From NCBI RefSeq assembly GCF_040115645.1, contig NC_089574.1, forward strand, positions 2,294,001-2,358,000: DNA of 64,000 bases, in the 5' to 3' direction. The position numbers and the translations under genes are program-made. Of this stretch, positions 51,001 through 63,100 are shown in pieces. The notes beneath the pieces are model-generated. The model made no database searches and had not been told where the DNA came from. It was given only the letters and a program-made list of their open reading frames with translations. Source of the DNA: Euwallacea fornicatus. Its lineage: Eukaryota; Arthropoda; Insecta; Coleoptera; Curculionidae. Each line of letters starts with the position of its first letter. The stretch's first letter is position 1.

Positions 51001-54000
51001 CTCCTATGACAGTTGCTGGTAAATATCGAGCCCTATTGGCTTTTCGCTCGATTAGCTTTATTGTCTATAATTTAATCATAATTCTGTCAATCAAACGATC
51101 CGCGGGCCGGTCTACAGTGCTTAAAGACGACACATCTGGTCCGAATTTAATAACTTCCATCGTGTCGATATCTTCCGAGCGACTGAACTACCGAGAAGGC
51201 GTCGTTGCCAATATTTAAAATAACAACAATTAGAATCTACAATCGCATATCCTGCAAAAACTGTGCACAGGGCTTATCATTCATCTGCTGAAATACAGAG
51301 GTCTGGTGGAACCTTGCGCTATTAATTTATATTGCCCAAAACGATTATTTAATTTATTCGAATTATTTTAAAGCATCGAAAAATTGTCAATTGATAGTGA
51401 AATTGACCTTCAAAATTCCGATAACTCGGGTCGATTTTTGAGTGTGCTGAAAGTTACATATTCTCAAATGAAGTTTTACGGGAATTTTTTTGGTTGAACT
51501 TTTTCTCTAGAACACTCGAACGTTCGGGTAAATTGAGCTGTTTCCATCCCAGTGAAACGCGCATGCCTATTGACAGTAGCACGAAATTTTTTCAATGGAT
51601 TATTCATATATAAGAGTGTAGGCAGATTAAATTGGGGAAGAGAAAAATCGGATGAAGCAGAGAAATATCAGAGATCTTCGAGAGCGCTCGCATGTGCCGC
51701 GCATTTCATGTTAATACGTTAGAAACCTCTTTAATCAACTCCTCTGACCAAACTATCTGGTTTCTGAAAAAATTAAGAGGAATGCATACGCTTTAAGGAA
51801 TGATTTTATCTCTATCAAAATGTCTCGGATTTGCTTTCATTGCAGTAGGTGATTTTAATCACCCAATTAGTAACACATTATGCGCTGCAACGCCGATAGT
51901 TGCAAAGTGAAGTGAATGCGATCGAAGTGGCGTTTCAGCTACGTTAATGCGTAGCTGAAGCTTTATTTAAAAGACAATTAACAAAAACAAAATTGAAGGA
52001 ATTTTTTAGGTACGCATTACTGTTGCAATAAAATGGCGCTTTCGGTATATTTTCTGATGAAGTGAACTGGCAAAAGAGTGCTCCACTAAGCATGTACACC
52101 GACTCACTGGCCGGTTCCACTCGCTTGAGCAGTCATCCGGAGCTTTTGTATTCGCAAACAGCATCCTTCCCTGCGGAAAGCTGGAACGAAAAAGAAAAAA
52201 CGCAGAGTCCCTTCTCCCTGGAGAATTTCGTTTTTCACGAACCCGTATCATCATCATTTTTCACAGCTTCATACCATTACCGTTCGGAGACATTGTCTTG
52301 CTTCCCCGTGCAGGGGGTTCACCTGGGTTAATGCGTCTCGGTGATAAATTGTCGTCGCTGGCTTGAAGGGGCCGTTATCAGCCCGCAACGATGGAATTGC
52401 AACTTGACTGTTCGGCGGCCTGGTCATCACGCGAAGACACAGCCAGGTCAGGCATTGTCTCTCTTTCTCTCGCTCGCTTTCGCCCTATTCCATTCCGTAG
52501 TGCCAATTTACGAGTGACTTTCATTGTCGTCGGATGCTGCCGCCGGCAAATGGTTCTCCGAGGAGCAATATCAGGCCACCTAATAGCTTACCAAATAGCC
52601 TCTGAAACACCTTTTTAATGAACTATTGTAGCAGGAAATGAAAATAGGGAAAGCTGGAACAATAACGACCCGCCTTACTACTGTTTCGCAAACCGAAGCG
52701 GCACACGTGAATTGAGCGAGCGTTATCTCTCTGCTGATTACGCCGCCAACCCTTCCGCTGGGATGTATGCGATCCTCTTGGGTGCCATCCGCCTCGTGTT
52801 GGGACGCCTATTAAGAAACTGCTTTCGCAATTAGTCAAATGATTCCGTTCCGAGTGCTTAATTGCTACATTCCAAAATAAATTTTAAATGAGCATTGTTC
52901 GCCCGGTTTCCATGAAAGCACGGAGCCCTCTAATTGTTAACTTTTCCCGATCAAATACTCGAGATTAAGATTTTTACTTACAATTTCAAATTCGGTCGAC
53001 GAACGCTATAAAACTACGAAGATTACTGCGGTGCAAAGAGCTGAAAATATCTCCGCTGCATCGGTATTATCAATAGAGAATACGTTCTATAAGTTTCTTT
53101 CTTCCATTTTGTGGGGCTAACGCCCCACACACCCACAAGGGTCATTGAGAGTGGTGAAATTGCACACTATTCACAGTTACAACTAACTAGGAACAACGTT
53201 TACCCTTTACTAAGGGCTCGGACGAACACCCTCGTTAACGTTTCCATGACGTGTTGGTCCAAATCGAGGAACTAGTAGCAAAGAAGCCGCCCCGCTAGCA
53301 GTTTGATTATAAGCTGCATTACTACACCGTTTACTCGTATAACATCAAACAGTTTTCGGATGTTTGCTACGTGTGGGCAACTCATCTTGAATCCGATGCC
53401 AACTTTTCTACTCTCTGTGCAGCAAACTTTTCAGTTCAGTGCAAAGTCTTGAAGATACGTGGGAACATGGCTCGGTCATATTAACGCGGCCGTGTCCGGA
53501 CGTACCATAAATCCGCAGTTCTGCAAGTTTGCCCAGGCTGAGGACAGCGACGAAGCATACGATAGGCGAAGTCACTGGTGAAAACTCTTGCTACTATAAA
53601 ACTGGAGTTGGTGAAAGTGAGAGATCTAAGGAGCAATGGTATTTAACATAGCACAAAAAGCCATTGTGTGGAGGTGCATATTTGTTCTGTACATGCTTAT
53701 TAATACACGGGCGAAATTATAAATCTCGCTTATCTGGCAGTTGTTAACACTGAATGTACCGGGAGTCTCCTAACCACATGGCGCCAGTTTAATGGGATCT
53801 TCCTTGGGTGGGTGTTTAGGAAACACCCTGTACGCAAGCAATACAGATAATCAAGCTGCTCCAAATGTAGTTCGGGCTAGTGGTTTCTCTAAAGCCCACA
53901 CTCTGTTTAATATTCCAATAAATTGGAGTGGAGTTATTGAGCTGGAAAATGATTCCAGAAACCGTTTCGAGCTAAAAATTAGGGTCGGCAAAATGGCGTG

Positions 54001-57000
54001 TTAGCCTTGCTCTTTTGTAATTGTCGCAACAGTGAAAGGGCGCGCCGGTTCCACCTGATCCATTAAGAGATACATCGGATCCATAGAAAGTGCGCCGCCC
54101 TATCTTTCCGCGGCATTCATCATGGTCCGGAAGGCAGCGAAAGATTCGGTAATTACATTTGCGCAAGCGGAATGTAAGCGAGCTATGCAGATCACATTTT
54201 AATGCAATTCCATCCATTATCATGGCAGGACCATTAACACCCGCGCTGATGCAATTTGGATTGTATAGAAACAAACGCAATGATATCACTGGTGGTCGGG
54301 TTCGTCGCTTCGTCGTCGTCGTCTACATTTGGAAATCCATTATGCATTACTTTGGATAACAAAGGCATCGACCGAATAAAATTATACTTTAATACTTTCA
54401 GGGTACACTTTCGATATAATGCTCTTATTTGGGCCTCCACACTCAAGTCTCGTGTGCACCAAGCATTTTCCACGAAGAAAGCAGGACTGAAAAAGAGTTT
54501 CTCAACACTGTATAGACAACTTCATAAAGCAATCGATATACCAGTTAGGGCGGGGTTCGACACATTTTTGATTTAACCGATTTTTTAATTTAACGGGAAC
54601 CAATTGTCCGTCTAACTACGCCATGCCTTAGGTGAAGGGCGAACATATTTTTCTAACTTTGACACGGGAAGTGATAGTTTTCGCGCCTTATTTCGTAACT
54701 CGGTTGGTGGCAGTAGCCGGTTGTTGCGAGTCTGCGAATATCGTGCATAAATTGAGTAAGAACGAGTGTTGCACCCGAACTCAGGAGAATATGCCTTTTC
54801 GTGCAACTCGTGCCGCGTCGTGGTGACTCCCTTGCCTCGTGCCGCAAAGTCCCGCTCGTCACATAAATATCCACTATTAAACTGAGAGTTTCGATCGTTT
54901 TCGAATTTCATCGTAATAATAATAATAATAATAAATAGCTAGGGCTCTAGTCCAAGTTGCACGCATATTGAGCAGAACTACGGGTCTCAATTAGCAAAAA
55001 ATTATTATTCATTGATATTGCAAGAATGTTCACTCCTGTTCGTTTTTACCGAGTGTCATTAATCTCGATATTCCTCCGCACAAAAAAAATTCTCATCAAT
55101 TCAGCATTAAAGATAAGAATTTATACAATTTTAATGGTCCGAACTAATAATTAAGTGAAATCAATTCTTCTCCGTAAATGAATAGGCACTTGATACATGC
55201 GGTGAAAAATGAGCCCATTAATTAACCGCTGCAATCAACAATCTCGGCTAATAAGAAATACGCTTTTAAAACGCCGTTGACAAAAAGCAAAAGTGTCCCG
55301 AGCCTGTGGCACATTAACGTCGGCTTGGAATCTAAGAGAGTGCGATCGGTATCGAACCAGCAACATTGACCAACGTCATTGTTCGAATGTCCGATGGCAT
55401 TTCGGCCACGTAATTAATGGCACCTCTGTTAACAAACACGATTCTGTGGGAACATTCCTATCTTTCGAATGTGTCAAGATAGGTTTTTGGATAAGTACTT
55501 CCAAAACGTATTGTATTTTCGTGGCTATCTTTTTTCAGCTGGACAAAGGATCAACGCATATGTAAGCTGATACTCATTAAGTTTCGTATATTCGGGAAAT
55601 CTGCTCGCAAGCATTCGTGGCCAAATCGGTCCTTAACGCGTACAGTTCACCGCGTCAAGGTATGCCGTCACTACTCTTGTTTAATGACTGCCATAACTAA
55701 AATTGGGCTATTGGAATATTGTATAAAAATAGACAGGATGATAAATTTTGTACGGACATAATGGCATTATAAAAATCGATGACAATTAACGCGTGCGCTC
55801 GGCACAACGGATGATGTGGCGAGCGCCATTTCCAGCCGTAATCTCATTTGGAGCGCTGCCGGGGGACGAAATCTAATTAGCGCGGAAAGCTGGTCGGTAA
55901 TTACTGCGATTAATCAATCCATTCCTATTCCGGTAACAAGTATTTCTACGTTGCTCTGTGAAATCGACTCCATTACATGATTCAAAATTGTTAGCTGGTA
56001 CCCGTACCTGCTATTTTTTCACACTAATTACCTTTCTTCAGATTCCAACACCATAAAAGTAGATATGAAGGAAAATCAATATGCTCCGCAAAACGTATCT
56101 TTACTGGTTCTCATCTATATAATTTATCATCCTTTAATCTCCTCGGAGGACATGAGTCTATTTACAAGTCGCCTTCCTCAACACCTCACCCATCGGAGGG
56201 TAGTTCCAGACCAAGAAACACAACTAATATGAAAGCAAAATTCCAGGGTTTCAAAGTTCGGCAAAATATTAGCGCGTTACAAAATCTTTACTTACACACC
56301 CGCACATGTGGTAAACCGCGCGCATGGCAGTGTCAAATATCCACACGAATTTTGACAATGGCACATAGTACTTCGATTCGCGTGCGACAAAGTTCTTGAT
56401 ATACGCGGTAAAGAGCTACTTTCAGTCCGCAAATGCGTGCGATAAAGCCACTTCAGCTTGCTCAATTGATTACTATATGTAGTAGGTGTCGGGACAATAT
56501 TTGCCTTAGATTCGATCCTTTTTTATGCAAAACGGCTTTGACTCTCGCCGTCTAATTATCGCTTCGCTACTTGGGTTCGGTATTATAGGAACCCTTCAGC
56601 CACGGTCAGCTATTATTAAATTTGCAACAGAACACAGAATGCTGGTCCACGTGTCTGCATCACCCTGGAATACTCGGCGAAAGACGCGTGTCTGTGTGAA
56701 AACCCCCATTCACATGAGTGGGACGGACAGACGTTCGGGACAGGGACCATAGACGAGTGTCGTACACAGGGCAATTTCCCAGGAGGGATCAAATGCCGGA
56801 AACGAAATAATAATTGTATCTTGTACATACCAGTTATTAACTTGAAGTATTGTAAGCCCCGTATCCTGCGCCAGTTGCTTTTTCTGATCTTCCGAAGGGT
56901 AGGGATGCTGAAACAAAAAAATGCACATTTAAACGTTTCATAATGCATGAAATGCATGCGTGAACTAACTGAGAGCGTTTTCAGAAAACACCCTGTTAAA

Positions 57001-60000
57001 CGTTCCATCAGGATAATATCGGTCTACTAAAAGGGGATGTTCGGATACGGTCAGTGTTTTCTATATTTCTCCAAATAGCTAAAAAAACTTCGCTTTCCGG
57101 TTACGAGGTTTCATTTCCGCCCTGACTGCATCATAGGCTATATTTTTTGACAGAGATATCCGATTTTATCCACGGGGGAGATTCGATAGTGACATGTGTC
57201 TTACTTAGGAATTGGGGGAATTTTAGGTGAAATTTTCATCCTTTTCTCATTATTCTGAAACTTTCTCGTGCGTATCAACTTGTCCCCTAATAAAAATGTT
57301 TTATGCGGAAGTAAAATTATTCAAATCAGTGTTTCTGGAAAGGTGACTTACGGGAAACACAAATACAACAACGTGACTCCGGTGAGATAAACAATGTAAG
57401 AGTTTTATGGGCCAATCCATATTAAAATATTTTTACGACCGATCGGATTGGGTTGTAAATCGCTGCATGTGATATGTGTACCCCGGGGGTGCATTGAAAT
57501 CAACCGTCTTAGATGCGCGCGGAAGCTCCCTCTTCAATTTTCTACCCGTTTCACATTTTAGATGTAGATACGCAAATAATAGCAGGAAGGCAGTGTATGT
57601 GTGTGGAGAACAGAGGCCGTTTTGGATTCCCAGCATAACCGTAAAAATCACTATGCATTGCCATCCCGGAAAACAGAGCTGGGGTCTTTTCCAGACATAG
57701 GCGGTCCGACGGAAGGCACATAAGGGTTATGCTGCCCCTGAGAGATACTGAAGATGGGGTTATCGGTCTCAGTTGGGCTCTTGAAAGGTGTGGCGGGAAA
57801 CAAATGGATCTTGCTCGCTGTTTTTCACGCAATAACGACCGCAGATTTCGGTTTTGCTACTAATGGCACTGCAGTCGAATATCCCTCAGCTTGGCACATT
57901 CTTAACGCAGAATCACATATAAATCTCCTGTTAACCGGAGTTCCTTTCAGCGAATTCAATTCAATGGTAAATTATGGACGATAAGTAATTATTGTAAATC
58001 TTTTTAATAAAACAAGCTTTTGTTGCTTTGCCGTTTACTGATACATTTTAGCAACTCGACGTTCGGAAAACTAGAAGTCGTGGCGAAATGAAACGTTCGC
58101 GATACCCCGAGAACTTTTGCAAGTATTGGTTCGCCTTCTAGAAAATACTCTCCCCTGTAGCCTTTCTCTCTTCTAAAACCGTCGTCGTCTAACTGTAATG
58201 GAAAAGTAAAATTGTAAACAAAGATTAGAGAAGTTCGTTGGTCAACTGAGTGTGAAAACGCAAACATTGCAATACCTGGAAAAACTGACAAACAGCGAGC
58301 TGAGATATCATCAGGCATACCAAGGTAATGCCGGTCGGTCATATGCACCGTAATAAATTTTTCAAATTCAAGGTTGGTTTAATACTACAGTAAACCGCCA
58401 CTTTACAATAGAACGGAACAAATGATAATTGCTACGTATTAGATGCCATTCAATCATCAAGTATCAATCAATAAGTTTTGAGTTGAAATACGATTTAAAT
58501 TGTTATGAAGTTCAGTAACAATATAATTTAGCGGTGGTGGAAATTGAGTTAGTTGCGTGTTGCTGACTTTAAATTCATCATAACTAGCGTTACTACCTGA
58601 AGTAGTATTGATGGAAATTTTAAACCAGCTCGAACTTCGAAAATGATATACGGTTTTGTTACGTAGAATTAGCATCATCCAGAGTATTTTGTGAAATTTG
58701 TGAAATCTTTTGTTTGTTTCAATTCATATTTCTTCAATTTCCAGCCAGTGTCCACGCAGGTCAGCTCAGCGAACTTCGAAATAGTCGAACGTTCGTGCCA
58801 AGTTACTTCGGGTATCTCATGCATGGGTGAGAGGTATCACTACGTGTTTCCTGAAATTCTATCTTGTGCGACTTGAAGCATTCTTACCTCAAGGTTTCCT
58901 TGACATTTCCAACAAGTTTCACTCCATAATATTTAAAAAGCACTTTTCTAAAAACTGTCTCCCTCCGACACGACAAGATTTTCTGAATTTATCGAGACCG
59001 AAGTTAATCAAACTTTCACTCAGAATCTCCTTCGAACCACCAAATTATCTTGGTCCGAACGTGTTGCGGTTCACATGGATAAACCTTCAATGCAAACCAT
59101 TTTCATAATTGAAAGGCTCAAAGAGTCTTTGAGTGAATCCATCCCATTCCATATCTTTAAATATTCTTTGCCCTTTATCTATTCGTAGCATGCATGCAAA
59201 ATTACTCCCGGTCGCCCCGCTTCTGATCAGTATTCGGATCACCTTTTTGTGTTTGTCCATCCGGGGCAGTAGAAACGTATAGTCGGTGTGATATAAGGCG
59301 GACGAAATATCCCAAAGGATATTCCGCTAAGAACTATCCAAGTGTGGCCCGTCCACCTGTCAGGAAGCATTAAAAGATGGAAGTTGCAACGAAAAGCGCA
59401 ACCTTCGTGCCGAGGTAGGCACTAAATCGCCACTCTCAGGGGATCCGCTCTTGACCACATGCTTCTTAATATTTGATGTTTCCCCACTTTGAATTCGAGT
59501 CATGACTAAAAACTATCTATTCGACAATGCATGAATATTTAAACGCAGCATTCGAGCACACTCATTCGAGCAAGGGTATCAGTTCTCTGATCCCGGCTTA
59601 CTTGCACGACTCATTAAATTCTGTGTGCTAATCCCGATACCGGATATTGCGAGGGATATGAGACTCCCTTTACGCTTTTTCCCGTACTGTTTTCAACAAT
59701 TTCGCCATTAGTCGTTCTTGATGACAAAACGTTCCATTGCGATTGCTATTAACGCATGGATAGAAAGGGCATAAATAAAACCTTCAGTACCTAAGTTTGT
59801 AAATGTATTTTCTAAAGCTACAAGAAGTTGTGCTGATTGGTGAAACTGAAGAAAATTAAAATGGAAAAAAAATTCACTGTAAGGTAGGGATACTCATTGA
59901 GGAATTTTCCGGTATGAAAACGGCACCATCACTAAAAAGCGATCTACGGCACTTTTGATAAATTAAACCCCATTTCTCTGCAATTTAATTACTTTCAGAA

Positions 60001-60162
60001 AAGCTTATCTTACCGTCAAATGTTGAAAAAGCCATGCCCGAAGGATATTCGTGGCAACTTTTGGAAATATCCCTCTCTTTTTTTGATTTTTCTTTCCATT
60101 TGTATCATCATCCTCCTCGCCTGTGCCTTCTCCGCTCCCGATACTCGCATTACTGGCGTCAC
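36063..60162 (-). CDS. hth: Homothorax, TALE homeodomain Hox cofactor: four 3' exons, N-terminal part beyond the right edge
   Basis: Homothorax (Meis/Prep class) binds Extradenticle, brings it into the nucleus and binds DNA with Hox proteins. Exons on the minus strand: 60162-60014 (acidic GEEDDDTNGKK linker, then KKRGIFPKVATNILRAWLF), 56907-56831 (HPYPSEDQKKQLAQDTGL..ILQVNNW), 40451-40393 (FINARRRIVQPMIDQSNRA) and 36205-36063 (GPSGAYSPDGTMGYMMSEQQ to AEYYGHHL stop). Phases fit at each junction (0, split W, split G). The homeodomain is complete, with the TALE three-residue loop insertion (PYP) and the WFINARRR recognition helix. The MMHRPTGDP..H..YPAEYYGHHL tail is the conserved insect Hth C-terminus. 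Introns of 4.2, 15-17 and 3.1 kb carry transposons. The Meis/HM domain exons are not in the window. Confidence 0.95.
38416..38700 (-). mobile_element. Tc1/mariner-superfamily transposase fragment (family A, copy 2)
   Basis: The minus strand reads a frame-broken catalytic segment, then ISNNGDICWQARSSDLAPLD and YYLWGAMKKLIYKSVPTDI. It is clearly the same family as 29224-29500 (shared SNNGDI, PLDYYLWG, K.LIY). The N-terminal half and terminal repeats are absent. Confidence 0.7.
38774..40167 (-). mobile_element. Degenerate Tc1-like transposon with terminal inverted repeats
   Basis: The ends pair as imperfect inverted repeats of about 55 nt (left CATAGAAAAGAGAACGACCC, right read in reverse CACGGAAAAGAGAACACCCC), giving a 1.4-kb element. 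The minus strand carries a Tc1 transposase in broken frames. The DNA-binding part is at 39925-39518 (FHQLSEFERSRIVALRK, then an RTLT/IYCRIRSLGL region). The first catalytic Asp lies in VFSDESKF near 39450. The second lies in FQQDNARPH, and the last motif PPQSPDLSPMKHVWD has Lys where Glu is catalytic. It is inactive. It lies in a homothorax intron in the same orientation as the gene. Confidence 0.85.
42050..42450. repeat. Two diverged copies of a tandem unit of about 270 nt
   Basis: Similar words recur in the same order. 'CTCGAAGAGCAGTTGC' and 'GGTTCCTGAGATATGGAC' lie at about 42066 and 42156. 'CCCCAAGAGCAATCGC' and 'GGTTCCCGAGATATGGAC' lie at about 42336 and 42391. Both copies are followed by a TTAAT-containing stretch. 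It looks like an old satellite or transposon-internal repeat. Confidence 0.5.
45774..46229. mobile_element. Palindromic MITE (456 bp) with arms of about 150 nt and TA target duplication
   Basis: The left end TAGGGTGTCTCACGAATATG matches the reverse complement of the right end (TAGAGGATGTCTCACGAATA). Similarity continues for about 150 nt, including TATCTTGAAAACT, ACTAGGAAAA, GAAAATACCAC and TCCGGT..ACCGGAAAT. TA flanks both sides (45772-45773, 46230-46231). There is no coding capacity, so it is a non-autonomous Tc1/mariner-type foldback element. Its right edge sits just 31 nt before the mariner start codon. Confidence 0.85.
46261..47273 (+). pseudogene. Mariner transposase pseudogene
   Basis: The start ATG at 46261 opens a mariner-type N-terminus. 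The body then shifts between frames: an HTH region (KVHETIIGEERLKLVAIADT, VGMSKEWAHRVLTEFLDMKK), then GETWIHHYLPETK with the mariner WIHHY..PE motif, ILFHQDNSPCYKSH (second Asp) and PNSPDLGLSNFSLFP, ending at a TGA at 47271. The last motif should read YSPDLAPSDY/F; here the final catalytic Asp is Asn. At least two frameshifts plus this change make it inactive. Clear mariner terminal repeats were not found. Confidence 0.85.
47574..47800. repeat. GC-rich interspersed-repeat-like segment
   Basis: A G-run-rich, GC-rich block with GCCCAGGGCGGC and GGCCGGCCCTGC lies between two transposon relics. Its composition differs sharply from its surroundings. It looks like a transposon fragment but I cannot name a family. 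Confidence 0.35.
48005..49320 (-). pseudogene. Degenerate Tc1-like transposase relic
   Basis: The minus strand reads, across several stops and frameshifts, GLSYRQIAKKIEGSLKGVQ (HTH), GRPRS, the DDTHIIVTSERNGRLTAPEV and LRLANKQKRLQWARERRNWT blocks typical of Tc1, KFEIFG after a damaged first Asp motif, and a C-terminal RMPRLVEMVLKMNG. A terminal-repeat-like start 'ACTACCGGCTAAAAGTTTGAG' sits at the left end (about 48007), but no matching right end was found, so the element is truncated or decayed on that side. Confidence 0.8.
50743..50756. repeat. C6-AC-G6 short perfect palindrome
   Basis: Six C, then AC, then six G, inside the homothorax intron. Its function is unknown; it may be chance or a repeat remnant. 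Confidence 0.5.
54914..54934. repeat. (AAT)n microsatellite
   Basis: About seven consecutive AAT/TAA units in the homothorax intron. Confidence 0.9.
56908..60013 (-). other. hth: Homothorax intron between the two first homeodomain exons
   Basis: This intron of about 3.1 kb lies between HLT and HPYP. No exon or transposase is recognised in it. Confidence 0.75.
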
Positions 60163-63100
60163 CTAAAACAAACAAACTGATTTCAGTTTTTTCAGTAAAA
60201 AATTTGCATCCAAATTTTGGCGTCGCCAAATCAATGCTTTGATCAAGCATAATAAAGATTTTACACGTATAATTGACCCACGAAATTGGATTTTTTACTT
60301 TTACACTTTAATTACTTTCATGCTTCACCCTCCTTGTTCAGGCAGAGGCGAGGGGAAAGGGGGAAGTTCTAATGTCTACCTTAATTTAATTAAACATTAA
60401 TGCCTTTTTTTTATTAAAAATTATATTCGATCCTGGCCGCTTTAAATTAGGGTTTGAATACTATACAGATTACCTGAGCAAAGCCGCAGTTCCACGAATG
60501 AGTTGGACATAAAGGACTTTAATCGCAACCTTCCAGATGTCTTAAAACAAGAAGGATTCGGGGATGCTGGGAATCAAGAGGTTTACGAATAACAAGGTTC
60601 TTGGATTTCTTTTCCAGAAATCACATGACGGCAGTGGTGTCAATGTAGACTTCAAAGGAAACGTTGAAGTACTTGATGAACTTATGGCTATTCAATGGCC
60701 AGACCACTGAAATTTTAAAGGCAAAAAAGAAACGTGTCAACATGCGTATGAACTCATAAATTCAAAATCAAATTCAAACACTCACAAGAGTATCACTGAG
60801 ATGTTAACAATCGGCGAAGTTCTGCTTAGAGTTTGATACACCTCTTTGAGACATCGACCGAGGACCTATCCATAATTTGAAGACGAGAATCACTTACGTT
60901 CCGGTCTTATCACTTGAGAAAATAAAAACAAGAACTGCGTATCTTTTTGTGAATTAAATATTTCCCAAATATTCCACGTCCTCTACTGATCCCTTGTACT
61001 ATTCCTATTTTACTTGCGGGTGATGATGGATTCGTCGCTACACTGAACACAATATCAGGATAATCCAGGCCAAATGGTGGGTGCATACTGATTATTTTTT
61101 CCTTCGTCCCTAATAGGAGATTTAATTTAATGCCCTGAATATTTTACCATAGATTACTCGAAGTTAACTTAATAAATGTCCATTATCTTATTTCACACTT
61201 GCATGTGAACATCGGCATTATTAACTAATGCAAATCCGTTAGGAAGGTCAGATTTTAGGTTGGACTTATGGGATTTAGAAGAAAACGTTTTTATCCATGG
61301 TGAGGGAAATGGCGGTGTAAAGCAAAGTAACTTGTTTAAAAAATATGCTAATAATTTTTTCCTCAGGACATTGTCATGTAATGGCGCTTTTTCTTATGAT
61401 TATTTAACGGACATCAACAATCGAGGGATAACCTGCGGATTCTCCAGACTTAAACCAACTTAAACCTCCTGCATGTCGCTCCTTTGAATGATATTTTAAA
61501 CTGGATGAATGTGAAGAAAGATAAGATGCTACAGCACGGCCTGTGCGCATTCCCGACTTAACACCTGATGATTTTGTACATTTTCTCTAGGAGAGAAACT
61601 GTGGAAGAATTCACAGTATTTACTAATATATAAAGTTAGATGTGTGTGTTATTATATAAAAATTATAATTCCAAAACTGCCTTTGCCAATTAAAATTCGT
61701 AAAAGCAGTTTTCGAATTGGCAAATGTTCTTAGAAATAGAAATTCCATGGATAGCTGTTTCGGCCAAGGCTCTGCTAAGGTGTTGGACCAATTTCATAAT
61801 CCAGATATGTTTCGATAATGGTTATATGTAACGAAAAAGGGGGTCTTTGTGTGGTATCCTAATTCAACCCGTTTGATTTATGTGTATTTATGACCTGCGC
61901 GGAAACGTGCGCATTTTGCCGATGGAAAGAACCTCCGTGGGGTTATCCGAAATTAATGAGTAACACGTTTCCAATCAATTCCAAGCTGTCCGAAAAACAT
62001 GGGCTTTCTCGATTTCGAAAGATTTCCGAAGAAAGTTAAGGTTTCTCGGCATGACCTGGCATGCCGGTGTAAAATTTCCTAATTTGTTTTCAGTGGATTT
62101 AGCTGGCATTATTGTTCTACGAGAAATCACTTAATCTATCGAGACACTTCAGGTAATCTAAAGAATATTTTACCTAAAATAGCAGTGCGAGGAAGCCAGG
62201 CCCGATTAGGGGCCTCCCTGTATATAAAAGAGGGCTAGATATAAATTGTGTTGAACGATTAAATCTAACTCCACCCCCTTCGCATAATCTTTTCAGAAAA
62301 CAATGCAATCAATAAGCTAATTACGCAGCGCAATTTTTGCGGGTGCCAGAATGGCCCTTGATGCAAACTTAGCGTTGTATGTGCGGAGAATATGGGAGGG
62401 TGCGCTTTGAGAGGGATTTAATGACTCACACGCAAACTGAAAGGGGAAAAAATCAGATTAGGGTGCGACCTACAACTTCACCATCGACTACTATTTTTGT
62501 TTGTTGAATGCCGACGAATTGTAGTCATTACCAGATACACAAACACATGCGGTTTCGGAAGAGAGAAAGACTTTGATGGTTCACCCTTTCTTTGTGGAAG
62601 TTTTATTCCTGGACGCTCTCGTTCGTGCCTGCTTGTAATTTGTTTGCAGAGCCTTAAAATGAATTACATTTAAACTTGGTATATTTTTGCTCAGATTGTT
62701 GAGACGATAAGGTAATGATTTAGTAATAAAGCGCGTCAATATCTTAACTCTTACGTATGTATAAGGGCGTATTTCGTCCACTGCGACTGGTAATTACTAC
62801 ATTGGTGGAAAAGCCCAAAACGTTCATGATCTGGTTTGAACGGGTGAAGTAAGAGATGCGTCTTCCGCTGGTTGCAGAAGACCTGAACGTATATTTATAT
62901 TGCTCTCTTTGTAATCCCCACCTAAAGTTTGTTCATTTTATTGGCCACTTAAAACCGCTGTTCTTTTCTTTATATTCCTAGTAGTTAATTAATTCCATAT
63001 CTGAGGGATTATTATTCGGGCGTGTAAAATTTGAAATGATATTTCATGGCGCAGTAAACTGTTGGAGAACGGCCACAAATTAGTTTGGTAATATTTTCGT

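Larger units (their letters stand above)
40452..56830 (-). other. hth: Large homothorax intron inside the homeodomain coding region
   Basis: The intron splits the Trp codon of the WF.N motif. It contains the MITE (45774-46229), a mariner relic (46261-47273), a Tc1 relic (about 48005-49320), a diverged tandem repeat (42050-42450), an (AAT)n tract near 54914-54934 and a homeobox-site cluster at 55873-55916. Long stretches (about 49.4-56.8 kb) are more GC-balanced than the left half of the window, as expected of enhancer-bearing intron. No nested gene is recognised. Confidence 0.75.

Noticed and set aside
50787..51218. 143-codon open frame (plus) in the large homothorax intron
   Set aside because: Ser/Ile-rich without motif or family resemblance, in a GC-balanced intron where chance frames are longer.
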